This document shows positions 23,229 to 36,100 of a stretch of DNA of 64,000 bases, piece by piece; position 1 is the stretch's first letter, and every line of letters starts with the position of its first letter. The position numbers and the translations under genes are program-made. Source of the DNA: Neelides folsomi (lineage: Eukaryota > Arthropoda > Collembola > Neelipleona > Neelidae). The notes beneath the pieces are model-generated. The model made no database searches, was not told where the DNA came from, and was given only the letters and a program-made list of their open reading frames with translations. Location of the stretch: NCBI GenBank assembly GCA_034687125.1, contig JAQGBZ010000074.1, positions 160,940 to 224,939 of the forward strand, read 5' to 3'.

Positions 23229-23252
23229 TCACACGACCAGCTATTTAAATTC
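23221..23252 (-). promoter_or_regulatory. 5' UTR tail with upstream splice acceptor
   Basis: The minus strand shows a pyrimidine-rich CTTTTCTTATTTTCCAG ending at 23253, then a 32-base leader before the ATG at 23220. This implies at least one non-coding exon upstream (higher coordinates). The leader has an in-frame TAA that fixes the coding start. Confidence 0.6.
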
Positions 23253-26200
23253 CTGGAAAATAAGAAAAGGTTTCGTTAGATCAATGGGTATTATATAATC
23301 ATGTTTTTTTTCATAAAAAGCCGATCTCTATTTTATTTTAATTAATTTAAATTGTTCCAATTTAATTCTTTCAATTAAATCTTTATGTAATATTAGCTAA
23401 AAGCTTTCCAGATTAAAGTTCATCCAATAATTATAATCTTCAACTACATGCAACTTTTTGTTATTGTGTATATTAGGTATATGTATAAGTGTCTCTACAT
23501 ACATTTGCCTGTTTGTGGTGTAGGAAGTGCCCTACTTTCACCTTGACATTTTCCTAAAAATACTTTTTTAGAGCTCATCACTTATGTAAGCAGAATACTT
23601 TGAAGAACACTCAACGGATTTATCCATTTATCTTTTCGCTCCTCCTCACTAAATTGAGCATTAATCCGAGAAAAAACAATTGAAATATATTTACCTATAT
23701 AATTAATTATCTTTACAATTAAATAATTAACTGTAGTTACTCGCTAATCCTACTGTTCAACGACTAATTAATTAAATTAAAAATCTTACAATCAACTTTT
23801 TTACACGTGAATTCTATGTATATATGGTAGAAAATTAGGTTTTAATAATTAGGTAATAAGTCAATTCCATTTTGCTTAGAATTTAATTTTGACCGCATTT
23901 TTCCTGTTTGTGCATTTTCCTAGTTTTATTTTTAGTTCGATAAAAAAATTTATCTATTAATTTATCTAGCTAATATCCCGGGGGTATAACTTGATTAAAC
24001 CCAGCCCTTGTATATTGAAGGGGACTAATAAGAATAAGGATGAGGTTCGACCTGCGGAGGGACATGAGATGCAAACGGGCAGTTTGCATTCGAGGCGACA
24101 ATCTGCATCGGGGTCACCAAACTATCAACCCTGAAGAAGGGCTTCTTCATTATCACTTATCAATCACCCACCTTCTCCTGAGTCTCCGTACTTGATCCTT
24201 ATTAGTCTCTTTCAATATAACATCTGTCTTGATTTATGTACTAATTCGAGATATTATGTTCATTTGTTCAACTTACTTCAAAGTTATCATGTTGGATATG
24301 AAATAGGAGATTGGTTGTAAAACATTATTATAATGTGTATTTCTTATGAGTTTTTTTTCCAAAATATTCACATTGTAACTTTTATAATCATTACAAAAAA
24401 GAATGAGGATGAATGAGATTAAAGGGAGATAGTTCGTACTGTCCTCGCGTCAAGAAGTGACTGAATGAAGAATCCAGTTTGAAAAATACTTCGTCTATTT
24501 TTATTGCTTCAATTCGTCACTTCGTTATCAGAATGGGAGGTCTTTGGAAGTACCACAGACGTTCTCTCTCGGACAATCTCCATCCCAGACACAATGTCCA
24601 AATACCAAAACTAAATATCCCACTTCATTAAATACCCAAATACTATACTATACTATACAATGTTACAATGCCCACTCAAAATACACGTAGGTTATGTGTT
24701 TACAATATAAAAATAGAAGATTCTACTAAATAAATAAAGAATTACATAGATACCTATCAGTGTAATGTCACTAGTATAAATATTTGCAAAAGTATGTATC
24801 CAATATGTATAGGTACATACCTAGTTATTATGCAATAATTATGGTACATTCGTATAAGTATACCAATACAAAAAATAAATAAAGCATGAGTGTATGTTAT
24901 ATGTAAGTATGTATATATGTTAGTAATAATTAATTAGTAAGTAATGGTAGTTAGTACGAAATGATAAAGATGAGTATTTAAATGACATTTTTATGGGATA
25001 AACCATGGAAGAATTAAAAGAGCGTAGATGGGAAAAATCATACAGATTCCTCTACAACAGAACAGCACATCATTATATGAATACGATTCTATTCTCCTCA
25101 ACAATTAATAGTTTTATATATTAGCTCCACATTGTCTCATCTATCCCAACCTTCCCAATGTAATCAAATATGTAGTTTGAACAATTTCTCGTTGCTTTAA
25201 ATTGGCGATCATAACTATAAAATTAAGTGGAATACTTAAGCCCCAATATTTGTGGAAACCATATTTATCACATGTGTCCATTAATATTATTGGTTGAATT
25301 ATTAAAAAATATTAAAAAATGCTCAAACGGGGCAGGGATTGGTTTAGTAACCAAATGTATTAAATTAGCAAAAGCCCGCACCAGAGCACTTATTTAATAT
25401 TTTCAATAATTATTTATACAACTATGGACCCTTGGACACGTAAAATGAAGTAGACTAATAATTAAAAGTTACAAAATTGTCCCGAATTGTTAATTATCGT
25501 TAATACGGACTTTAATCTAAAAATGAACTCGGAAATGGGATATAAAATTTGATATCCCTTAATCAAACTTATATAAATAGAGCGATATATTCTGAGCTAT
25601 AGGAGGTAGAAGTTTTAAAAATCAACTTTGAGCTGGTTTACAAGAGCTTTGAAGAACTTTTGATTAATATTAATTCCGAAAGTACTTCAATCATCAAAAT
25701 CTAACAAGTAATGTATTTGAATTTTTTTAAAATAGTGTACCAGAAACTTATTGTAGGAGGTAGACTGAAATACCTTTGTGTATATTGATCCTTAAGTTAA
25801 TCCTTGAGGTTTAAAACAAAGGCATTTTATGCAATATAAAAGCGGATTAGCAGATTAATTTATACTTCAGGTCAACTGAAGCAGGTTCTTTATTCCTCAA
25901 ACTAAACTTCAAATGGTCTTTAAAGAAAAATGTCTATTTCATTGCGATTTAAGCTACACAATGTCTAGCCAGTCGAAATTGTCAAAAATTGATGATGAAT
26001 TTGCTGAAAGCAACGGTGGCAAAATTGACCTCACTAAGATGCCTACAATTTGTTTATCTAATTATTTTTCTGCTACAATGTTTGACAAGGAAGGTAAGGA
26101 TCCAAAAATCGGGGAAAGGGTTCGAGCTCATTTATGGAGTCCTTAATGGAAATAAGGATACCTGTACAGGACATTCACGTTAAGTGTTTTTGAAGAATAT

Positions 26201-27375
26201 TATTTTTACAAAGAAAACAAAGAGATGAATTGACTTGACTTTAATGGGAGCTGAGTCTGTAATGGTTAAATTTAATTAGTTAGCTGAGCACCATTAATTT
26301 CAATACATCTTTGCAATCGTTCTCATTACAAACGTAAAAATACTATACACATCAGTCACATCACATTAACAATAGTCTAATTGTAAGTCAGTTGCGATTT
26401 ATGATTAGTACAGTTTTAATGTATATGTATTTAACACGCATCACTGTTAACTTATTGTATAGTTTCAATTGTATTTCATGGGTAATAAATAATAAAATGA
26501 TGCTTTTATAAATGTACTTACTGCATATGATAGTTATTTCACTCTTAATCATCATTTATCAGAATCAAAACTTGTAAAATAAACTTTTGGGGTGACCGCT
26601 ATTTATCAATTTCGCTTTTTAAAACTTATCAAAACTTTAAGCACTTACATATTAGTATATGTTATATTATACCTGCCATACAGATGTATGTATCAATCTA
26701 TTATAATTATAAACATACGATATTATTTATAATTTATAATCAACGAAACCGAACGTCATATCCAAATGTATTAACAAGAAAAGAACCAATTTGTTTTTAT
26801 ATAAAATATTCCAATTGCTCAATCCAAATGAATAGAAACCAATACTTAGTCTCTATATTATAATATTTAGTATTGGTTATAAATACATACATACCTACAT
26901 TCAGTTTTGTATAATACTATTAGATAATGAACTGTACATATTGCACACAATTAATTTACACTGTATCATGTTATACTTATGTAAAACATAAAGTCCATAT
27001 GTATGCTTAATATTGGATTACGACTCCTTTGCTTAAAATTAATAATGTTAATGTCGGCCTTATAATTTATCAATGTAGCTGATAAAAGGGGGTTTATTCT
27101 TAAGTTCTTTCGTCCTCTACTCGTCTTCCCCACTCACTGGCTGAGGTCATAAGAACATCCTTCTGCATAAGTGAAAGATAAGTTGAGGCGGAGTGAGGAG
27201 ACCCGCAGTCTCAAACTTACAACCCTAACTGCCTCTGCCAAATCACGTAATGTGAATCAACATCTCTTTCTAATGAAAGTATGTGCAAATGCAAATTTAC
27301 CCTTCCACCGTGCTTTATTCCTACATAAATACTATCTATGTAAGCACTTTAATAAATAAGCATGAGAAGAGACTA
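23253..27375. other. AT-rich 5' flank or first intron of the ataxin-1-like gene
   Basis: No confident gene is seen. The stretch probably holds the 5' intron and promoter of the ataxin-1-like gene, with the GC-rich block at 23977-24190 as the best candidate. A 77-codon frame at 25913-26146 and a 27-codon frame near 25617-25707 look vaguely exon-like, but I recognise no family. Confidence 0.45.
23977..24190 (-). promoter_or_regulatory. GC-rich block with paired octamer-like sites, candidate promoter or 5' exon
   Basis: This island stands out from its AT-rich surroundings, 760-970 bp upstream of the ataxin-1-like start. It has ATGCAAAC (24069-24076) and its exact inverse GTTTGCAT (24082-24089), spaced by five bases; ATGCAAA is the core of POU-factor octamer sites. 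A second perfect palindrome, TGAAGAAGGGCTTCTTCA, lies at 24132-24149. On the minus strand GAAGGTGGGTGAT and CGCAGGTCGAAC could be splice donors. Promoter or 5' UTR exon is inference from position and composition. Confidence 0.35.
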
Positions 27376-27377
27376 TA

Positions 27378-27752
27378 CAGTTCAAGCCGTTTGGAGGTTA
27401 ACATAGGAGAAATAAAATTGAGTTAATAACCTTGGATATTCTCAAATCAACAAAAAAATCATTTCTAAAAATGAAATATAATGAAATTCAAATATTTTCA
27501 ACTTTGGCTAACATGACAGGAACCGAATACTCTTTAACGAATCAGTCAAACGGGTCAGAACATTCCAATTCCAACATTCGAGATGGATAAGAGCAACTAT
27601 TATTTCAGTGTTTGTCTCAAAATGATGCTCAGTTTTAGCAATTCGTTAATTTGATTTTTTTAAAACTAAAAGTTTTTGTTTATTTGAGAATTATCCAAAG
27701 TTACTAACTCAATTTCATTTCTCCTATGTCAACTTCCAAACGGATTGAACTG
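27378..27752. mobile_element. 375-bp TA-flanked inverted-repeat element
   Basis: The left end CAGTTCAAGCCGTTTGGAGG is matched on the minus strand from 27752 by CAGTTCAATCCGTTTGGAAG. The arms extend about 70 bp with about 90% match, to GGATATTCTCAAAT. TA flanks both sides (27376-27377 and 27753-27754). No coding frame. Tc1/mariner-type non-autonomous element by target and ends. Confidence 0.8.
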
Positions 27753-28712
27753 TATTATACTTCCTAATATACTAATATAATGTTATTATTAGCTCTGTCT
27801 TTGTGTTTACAACCTACTAATACTAAAGTATAATACAGTGTTGTAGTGTCCTAATAATAAAGCATAAATTCTTATGCATATTTTAGTTCTATTACTGCTA
27901 TAACCTATAACATTAAATGTAAATTGTAACTTCTAATCCATGCTTAAGTGAATATATTATATATGCCATTAGAACACCTAATATATATGATATACAATAT
28001 CTAGAGTATATGCACATATGATATTTTCACTCTGTATTAATTCTATTAATAGCAATAACAACTGGTTGGTCGTAACCCTATCTATGAATCGTATGAAAAT
28101 GGCAAAATATTTTGCACACCTATACGTACAAATAGTATATCTTATAAATATTATTATATTTACCCAGCACTACATATTCCGAATACTCAAGTTAAACTGG
28201 ATGACTAAAGGTCTTAAATTAAACCATTAACTATATTATGTGCTTGGTGTATGTATAATGTAGGTACATAGTTGTAATATGGAAAATTTGACTCATCCAC
28301 TAAAGATAAAAATCCTCATCATAAATAAATAATATGTTTTGCATTTTTTAAGCTACTTTATCATTTTTACAACTAAATATATATATGCATACATAATATT
28401 TATTAACTCTTACTGGTTTTGAGGTACTTTTCAAGCCAAGCTTGCCAAATAATCTTTATGGAATAATCCATACCAATGCATAAAAATAGCTGATTCCATA
28501 TTATCCATCACAAAGTCCATTGAGCCTTTTAAATACAAACAATTTTTTCACACAAGGAATCACATGAATACCTACATATTGCAATAATGTAGGACTCAAT
28601 CATTATTATTCTATCATTAGAACTTTTATTCAGCATTATTATAATTACTTATAGGTATTATATTTACTCTATTTATTTTATATTTGATTTCTATTTATTA
28701 GAATGGAGTAAT

Positions 28713-28760
28713 GGAGTATTTGCTATCCAAACAATGCATTGTTTGGATAATAAATACTCC
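28713..28760. repeat. 48-bp near-perfect palindrome
   Basis: GGAGTATTTGCTATCCAAAC leads into CAATGCATTG at the centre and then the inverse, with only two mismatched positions per arm of 24. There is no loop. It may be the remnant of a foldback element or a cruciform-forming site. Confidence 0.7.
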
Positions 28761-29464
28761 AAACATTGCACTGTGTTGAGTTTTGAGATGATCATGTAAT
28801 TAAATTCATTTTTGAAATTTTACTACGATTCTTTGGACTAAATCTTCTTAAAGGCCACACACACACTTATTTTCCTCATTTTAATATATAATGACAAGAC
28901 AAATTTTTAAAACAATATCTAACATAAAATCAGTGTGGACGTGAAACGGTTTATTTAAATTTATATCTTCTACATAGTAAAAGTATTAGTGACAATGATT
29001 ATTTACAATATTTAAATACTTATTAATTTTTTATATTGTATGTATATGTATGTACCTATGTATTATATTTGTTGTAAGACATATTTGTAGATATTAAATA
29101 GGTAGGTATTTACATAGCTAACAAGAATGAGCTTTGTGATTCCAGTATCATCAGGTTAAAGTTAATTTGGAGTTCAGAGGGAGAGCAAATAGAGTTTAAT
29201 AATCTCTATCTGGAGATAAATGAGTACCTATGTTATTTATGTGTAAATGGGGTTTTCTTTTACAGCCCTCACATGATCGTCACATGCAAATGTGAGAATT
29301 ATTGAGGAATGTGAATCCGCATAGATTAAAGAGATTCTATTCATTCATCTCCTGTACAATTTAAGCTTAGAGTTCAATTCTGCTCATAAATACACACAAT
29401 GTTAGGTAATATAAGAGTAAAAGAGAGGAAAATTAAAATTAGCATATTTTCACTATATTTTATG

Positions 29465-29557
29465 ATAGATTTCTTATAGTCATGCTTTTATATATTTATC
29501 TGCGAGGAAAAACTGTAATTTTAAAAAAAAGGTCGACGCGATCCCTGACTTTCACAG
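29465..29557. mobile_element. Family A remnant (copy 3), one end only
   Basis: ATAGATTTCTTATAGTCATG and TCTGCGAGGAAAAACTGTAA match the interior of copies 1 and 2 with small deletions. The outer end on the minus strand is CTGTGAAAGTCAGGGATCGC, then GTCGACCTTTTTT, with TA just outside (29558-29559). The other half is missing. This is a third, different outer end on the same interior. Confidence 0.65.
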
Positions 29558-30555
29558 TACTTTAGTTCATAAAATACTATGGAGAGATACATATGAAATC
29601 GTGATATTAAATATAGTAGATATCAAAAATTTGTGTTAAATCTGTTACACCTCGTCATTTCGTCATATTTAGTAGTTTTGATTAAATTATCATTCATGTT
29701 TTTATTTAGAACCAATCGGAGTATATTTAACTCTTTCGCAAATCGAATCATATCCGAATCAAATTAACATTGATTTATCATCGAAAACAATTTCCATTTA
29801 TCTCCTACACTCAAATTTTTGAATTTGAAGCCTTTCTCAGAAATTATCGAACGTTCAATAGTTAAATTTTTTAAAGAGCCCACCCAAATATGTTTTTATA
29901 AAACAAATGTGTTGGTTGAGTAGATAATATCAGCAAAAAATTTACCTAATATGAATATCAAATACTTATATAAACTTATATTTGAAAGATAAATATTTGA
30001 ACGGACTCAATATCAAATTCATTTTATAACATTTATTCAATTCCATGCGAAGTCCTTCGCACGCTTCGTTTGATAAAAAGGGAAAATGCCAGAAATTCGA
30101 ATTTTCAGGTATCTTGTCCCCTTTGATATTTAATACAACAAATTCTTTTAAAAAGAATCCATATTACGTTGAGTCAAAATGTCATGAATTGTAAATCCTC
30201 ACATTTCATCTTTAACTTTTCTTTACTTTCCAAGAATCTCCCATGTATCAGTATGTAGTAGTATTTCTAAAAAATATATGTTCGATCGATTTGTTTTAAG
30301 AAAAATATTTGACTACAAAAATAATAATAAAATATTTCAATTTGCTCAAAAGTTCAAAAGAATATTTGTTAATTTCAAACTAGAAACTTTATAGTAAAAG
30401 ATCCTGCATTACTTATAAATAGAAATTACAAAGTTAAAAATAAAAGAAAATGCAATTTTTCGAAAATTGTTAATGATTTTTATGCATTTTTGAAATTAAG
30501 ATAATTTCACCATAAAAATTAACTATTCAACTATGCACTTATTTAATGTATTTGC

Positions 30556-30952
30556 GACATTCCAATGAAGAATAGGTTATCTCGGAATTAGATTAGTTTC
30601 TAACGATTTTTATTTTTATCAAACAAATAATTTTAATGGACATTACAAATATAATGATAGTACATCAAATATAAGTTTTTATTTATGGTAGATTATAATT
30701 GATAAGCAAATTTTCAATAAATATAATGAATTTGAGTGAGAAATGAGACAGAATAGAACTTTCAGTCATCGATAGCGGAACAAAGAGAATCGCATTATGT
30801 AATTTGTTCATATTTCATTTTACGCGAAATAACCCATATTTTTATAATACCGCTATGTCAAACGTCGATTAAAATTTTATGAAATTCCATTTCCAAAATC
30901 CGTTACTAACGAATTAAAAATTTCGAGATAACCTGTTCTTCTTTGAAATGTC
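30556..30952. mobile_element. Candidate 397-bp inverted-repeat element
   Basis: GACATTCCAATGAAGAATAG at 30556, running on through GTTATCTCGGAATT, is matched from 30952 on the minus strand by GACATTTCAAAGAAGAACAG and GTTATCTCGAAATT (30 of 34 bases). Weaker similarity follows (TAACGATTTTT). A second ACCTGTTCTTCTTTT lies just outside the right end, as if part of that end were tandemly duplicated. No target duplication is clear. Confidence 0.55.
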
Positions 30953-31107
30953 ACCTGTTCTTCTTTTAATGGACAACAGCTCAAATAAATACATTCTGAT
31001 AATTGGATAATTCCCAAGCCTTGATTAAACGGGATTTGAATGTCGGACTTTCTCTTTTCTCCACGAATTTCCCATCAAAATGAAATGAATGAATGAAATT
31101 CAAATCC

Positions 31108-31145
31108 ATTGTATTTAACATAAATCTTTTTATGTTAAATACAAT
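31108..31145. repeat. Perfect 16-bp hairpin with 6-base loop
   Basis: ATTGTATTTAACATAA (31108-31123) and its exact reverse complement (31130-31145) are separated by ATCTTT. Confidence 0.75.
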
Positions 31146-33019
31146 TTCCAAATATATCATTTTAGAGTTTAGTAAATACTATTTATATTTTTTATATGAA
31201 TTAGTTCATATATATATATATAATACATTTATAATTATCATTTTACATTATTGACATTTTCAAACTCAGTTGTTTAATCAATCTTTAAACTTTAAAAAGA
31301 AAGAGTTGGAAATACGAAATAAATAATTTGAGCTTCATTTAGAATTCTCTTTTAAATCAAACTGAAAATTAAACTTTACTTTTTCATTTCCCATTCAAGG
31401 AAAGTTTAGAGGTTAATCAAGGAATCATTCGCGAACATAGACTTCTTAATTATTTGCTAGAATTTTCCCGTAGCTGATCCGAATCTTGAAAAAACTTCCC
31501 TATTGACTTTATACAATTATATACAACTTACTCTATATAATTCCAGGTAGTAGGAATGTATACTTAATTCATACTCACAAACTTGACTCATTCCATCCCA
31601 AAGTCCCTTTGGAGCATTGCATTACCATTTTCATTAATATTGAGCATTTCCCCCAATTTCCTCTCCAGACGGATTTTCCTCTTGTTAGATTTTCATTTCC
31701 TTTCAAATGTAGCAATTTTATCAATATCGGCATTCCATTGAATTTATGATCAATCCATTCATTTTTAATTTCGCTTCCAATTCCGATATCGTTACTAATA
31801 ATTAACATGAGCAACTCGTAAATGTATTACATCTGCATTTACTTATTACTAACTTAAATTACTGTCATTAAAATTATATTATATTATAAAAAAATAATAA
31901 TATTTTATAGTAAAGTATTTAAATAATTTAATTGTATTACATATATTGTAATATATATTGTACATATATTGTATACTGGTACTATTATAATTTCAATTGA
32001 CTCATAAAATATTATTGACAAATATTTATAAAAATTTCAATTATTTTATGAATTTATTAATGAGAAAATGAATTCTTGATTTAAAACTTTCATCGCTCTC
32101 TGTTGATATTGACAGAGTGAAATGATTAGGGGGAAAATTCCAAAGTTAACTGTGATAGAAAGTTGTGATTAAATAATTGAACGTAACATAGAGCTCCACA
32201 TATTTGCTTTCGCCTACTTTCAATGTGAGGAATTGGAATTGTTCTTTCATCACTCTTGAAGCGTGAAATTGAGCCATGATATTAATGGAAGCATTACCAA
32301 CTTCGATCTACAAACACACGAAACGAAGAGAAACCGCAATATACTACTACACTGATGATATAAATACTTAAACGAATAAATTTATGAACTTCCAATGTAA
32401 TTTAAACTTCGTTTTTGAGTATGGCAATTATGTAAGAAAGAACACTATCATTTATATGATTTAACTAACTGTAATATAAACCATATTTATTGTGCATATG
32501 TACAATGGTCGAAATAATGAGGGAGTTTGAGGACTTTTCAATTAATATATACCTACCTACATAGATAAAGTAGTACATTTCGTTAATAGAAAGTCCTTTA
32601 TTTAAAGTCATATAAATTACATATTGATTTTGTAGTCAAAGTTCAAAGAACTTTCTCCACTTTAATTGCAGAAATATTAAATACCCCCTTTCAAGTTTTC
32701 AACATACTCTACAAGTATTTTTGTTCGTTTTTCTTTAATTGAAATTGCTCTACTATACGGTATATGTAGTGTACTATACTAAACATATTTTTAGATGCTT
32801 AGCCATTATATTTTAATGATGATAATATGATATTAAAATTTTTAACTACTACATAGATTAATACTTAAATTGTAGATTTACCTTGTAGAATAGGTAATTT
32901 TAGAAATTGGGATGTCAACTTTAAAAACAACCCAAATTCAATGAAAATTTTCTCTATATTCTCCTTTGGATCAAATGTGAATATGGGGAACAACATCATT
33001 TATTAAAATATACATGGCC

Positions 33020-33114
33020 GAGTCAATGCATGGTTTACAGTATTGTAGAACTTGATTTAGATTAACATTATTATAATCTATAGTATTGTAAAATCCCGGG
33101 AAATGCATTGACTC
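33020..33114 (+). ncRNA. Candidate hairpin RNA (pre-miRNA-like)
   Basis: Arms GAGTCAATGCAT (33020-33031) and ATGCATTGACTC (33103-33114) pair perfectly. After an asymmetric internal loop, 33034-33049 pairs with 33077-33092 over 16 positions. The three non-Watson-Crick positions (33040, 33043, 33045) are all G:U if the plus strand is transcribed; on the minus strand they would be A:C mismatches. The terminal loop is 27 bases. Length and strand bias would suit a microRNA precursor or a structured element, but the internal loop is large and no known family is recognised. Confidence 0.25.
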
Positions 33115-36100
33115 GACGACGCGAGAGGTGAGATACAAATATCTATGTACAGATATATGGTAAATATTACTCTCTGAAAACGTAGAAATCAAATAGATGT
33201 TTTTCTTGTCCCAAGATAAAGAAACGAAGACATTTAATAAGAGAGATAGAGACGAAATAAAAAATGCAAGAGATCAAAGTGTCTTACAACCTCATAATAT
33301 TTCCACCATGTCACATCCGCTTGTACTCTGCCCCTTCTTAAAAAGTAATCCGGAGATAAAAATGTAAATTGGAGTGACATTTATAAATGACGAGGACATT
33401 CGCCTATTGTATCAATGCCAATGGCCATTCAGCTCACTTTGGCTGTCCTTGTATATAAGAAATCTCCTATAGTCCATCAAATCCGTACATAAAAACTATG
33501 GGTATATCAGTACTATATGTACAAAATCTCATTCAAAAAGGGAATCTGAAAATGTGTTCTTTAATATTCAAAATTTCCCGGTATTGATAAGAGTGAAATT
33601 ACTCTCCATTTGAATAGCATAGAGGAAACATGAAAGGGTCTTTGAATATGGGAAATATATGCATGATGTATTCAGCTTCAATTCCTCCTTTGACTCTCAA
33701 TGAGACTTTGGAATTGAACGAGGAGAAAACGGCATTCGAATTATGCTAGATTTTCTCATTCACTTCTTACACTTTCTTTCTCTTTATGATTCGCTTATGC
33801 TTTTCTTATAGGTAATATATAAGTATATACTTAATATGATTCATTCACTTTTCTTAGTTTTTCACTCCAGTATCGATATGGAAAATAAATATAATATAAT
33901 GTACATAATGTAATGGACTATGTAGACAAATAGTCAGGGAGGAAGTTACGGGTAGTCACATTGGAGAGATAAGCCCAAGATGAATATCCCTTTTAATATG
34001 TTTATTTCTCCTTATGAAATAAATATGAATGAATTTAGGAAAATCAGCTTAAGAAATCTCTTACATTTCCTTCAGAATGACTCATACACTTCTGTTCCCA
34101 TTTTCGGTATTATACTCCAGCGACAAAATTTACAGATTATTTGAACCCCATGCTCTTTCAAAATGACTCTAGATCTAACTTATTTATAATTCCCTGCCAG
34201 TACAAGAGATTCCATAACTTTTCAAAATTACAACCTATGGTATTTATTATTTGAACAAATATTTTTATAATTTGGAAATTTTTAAATCGCAAATTTTAAT
34301 ATAAATTAATTCTGCATATTACCAATATGGATACTTAAATAAATATATAAACAGGTATGTATATTACATACTGAATAGACTGAGAAAACCTGAGCTTCGG
34401 CATATTTTTGATGAATGGCATAGATAGGTCGATTGACTTTTGATGAAGATGGATGACCATTTAAATGGGGAAATATTTGGGTGGTCAATAGGAGTGATGA
34501 GTTCTGTACCACCGTTAGGGTCCCAGACGAGAGACCCATGAAGGAGAAATTGGGTGAGAACCATGAGGAAAAGTGATGAACCATGTATGGCCTGTCGTCT
34601 TTTATCTTATCCTCCGCTCCTGAGGACAGATCCACACAGACGGAAGAAAGGTCAACCAAGGCAATTCCCTGGGACAGACAAGTTAATGGAAAAACAGTAT
34701 GTTTGGCGTCACAGGCGTGGCTCCCTCACAAACAACACATTTACTATAATTTATAATACAATCGAGATACACCAAATACGAAAGTACAACTAACAATTCC
34801 AATATTATTATGGTACCAAAGGTCTGAATAAATAACTTTTGACCATTTTCAAACCTCGTGTTAGAATTCAAGAAGGTGATGATAACAATGAACAGAGTAT
34901 GCCTTAAGTGAGTACATATTTTAAGGTACAGATACATAAGTAAGTATAGAGTTAAATGTCTTAAACTCATAAATAACAAATATGAAGTGGAGCATGTCAC
35001 TCTTCTGTCTTTACAAAATAATGGAAATGTTTAGATCAAGAGAGAATGGAAATGGAAGTTGATACAAAAGCTGATTCCTTGGGGTTATCTCCAGTTCGCT
35101 TATTGACGTTCAGTCGGGTGCCGAGCCCATTAGTAATTAAACAAAGATTACTCACTCAGCTATTGACATTATATATGTACATCCTCACTAAATATTGATC
35201 AATCCTCAAATAAGTAAAAAAACATTTAAACTCTCATCCTTCATTTCATTTCATTTATGTTGCAGAAAAATGAATTAAATACCTAAGGTTTGATACATAT
35301 TATAATAATTAACATGTATGATATGTATAAATTCATTGAAGAATAATACTCACTCACTAGTCACTACTTTCAAATAATAAAATTCCCCAATATATGCATT
35401 ATACTTACTTTAATTTTAATTATACTTTATGTATGTATTGTATTAATTGCCAAATTATTTAAATCGAATTGATTCTATTAATTTTTAAATAATTACAGCA
35501 AAAACATTAACATGAATACAGAGTACGAATTAATTTGCCGTAAATTCACACAGGTAAAATAAAATATGCAATTGCATTTAGTGTAAATGATAATTCAATT
35601 CAGCTTTGTATACTCTTTTTCACTTTTTCTTTCCGAGTAAAATTATATTCATTTAATAATAATGTCTTAATTCAAGATTATTCTCATTTCGCTCAATTTC
35701 ATCAACAATTTTTCCTTTCTGATCAGTATGTAATTTCTGTATAATTAATATTAAATTTATTAAGATTATTTTTATTGTGAGCTAGCATAAATAAAACCAT
35801 ACATGTATGTGTAGGTTCGTACATATTAAAATACATACCGTACATTATAATTGTTTTAAGTCTTACATATTATGTGCATATGTTAATAGGTATATAGGTA
35901 AATACATAATTTTTATTATTATACAGATATTTACTGTGTTGCATTATCGGACCTCCCCTAACCTTCACATATACCAGAACCATGATGTTTACGTTTACAC
36001 ATACACAACAAATGGTTCTCTCTCCAAAAAGAGTCCGGGAGTTTGAGAAATTATGTGGAGCGAAGGGGAAAAAGTCGGATGATCCAATGGAGGAATGTTG

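Larger units (their letters stand above)
27755..33019. other. AT-rich stretch, gene-free apart from listed repeats
   Basis: No gene is recognised on either strand. Short frames on the minus strand near 28430-28560 look mildly coding, without a recognisable family. A TA dinucleotide run lies near 31208-31222. A short TGCGAAGTCCTTCGCA palindrome lies near 30046. Confidence 0.45.

Noticed and set aside
24060-24160. CRISPR-like or small RNA gene in the GC-rich block
   Set aside because: There are only two short palindromes, no regularly spaced repeats and no RNA family pattern. The genome is eukaryotic.
25913-26146. 77-codon frame with internal MSSQSKLSKIDDEFAESNGG
   Set aside because: Looks mildly exon-like and holds a possible donor (GAAGGTAAGG), but there is no domain and no partner exon; too weak to call a gene.
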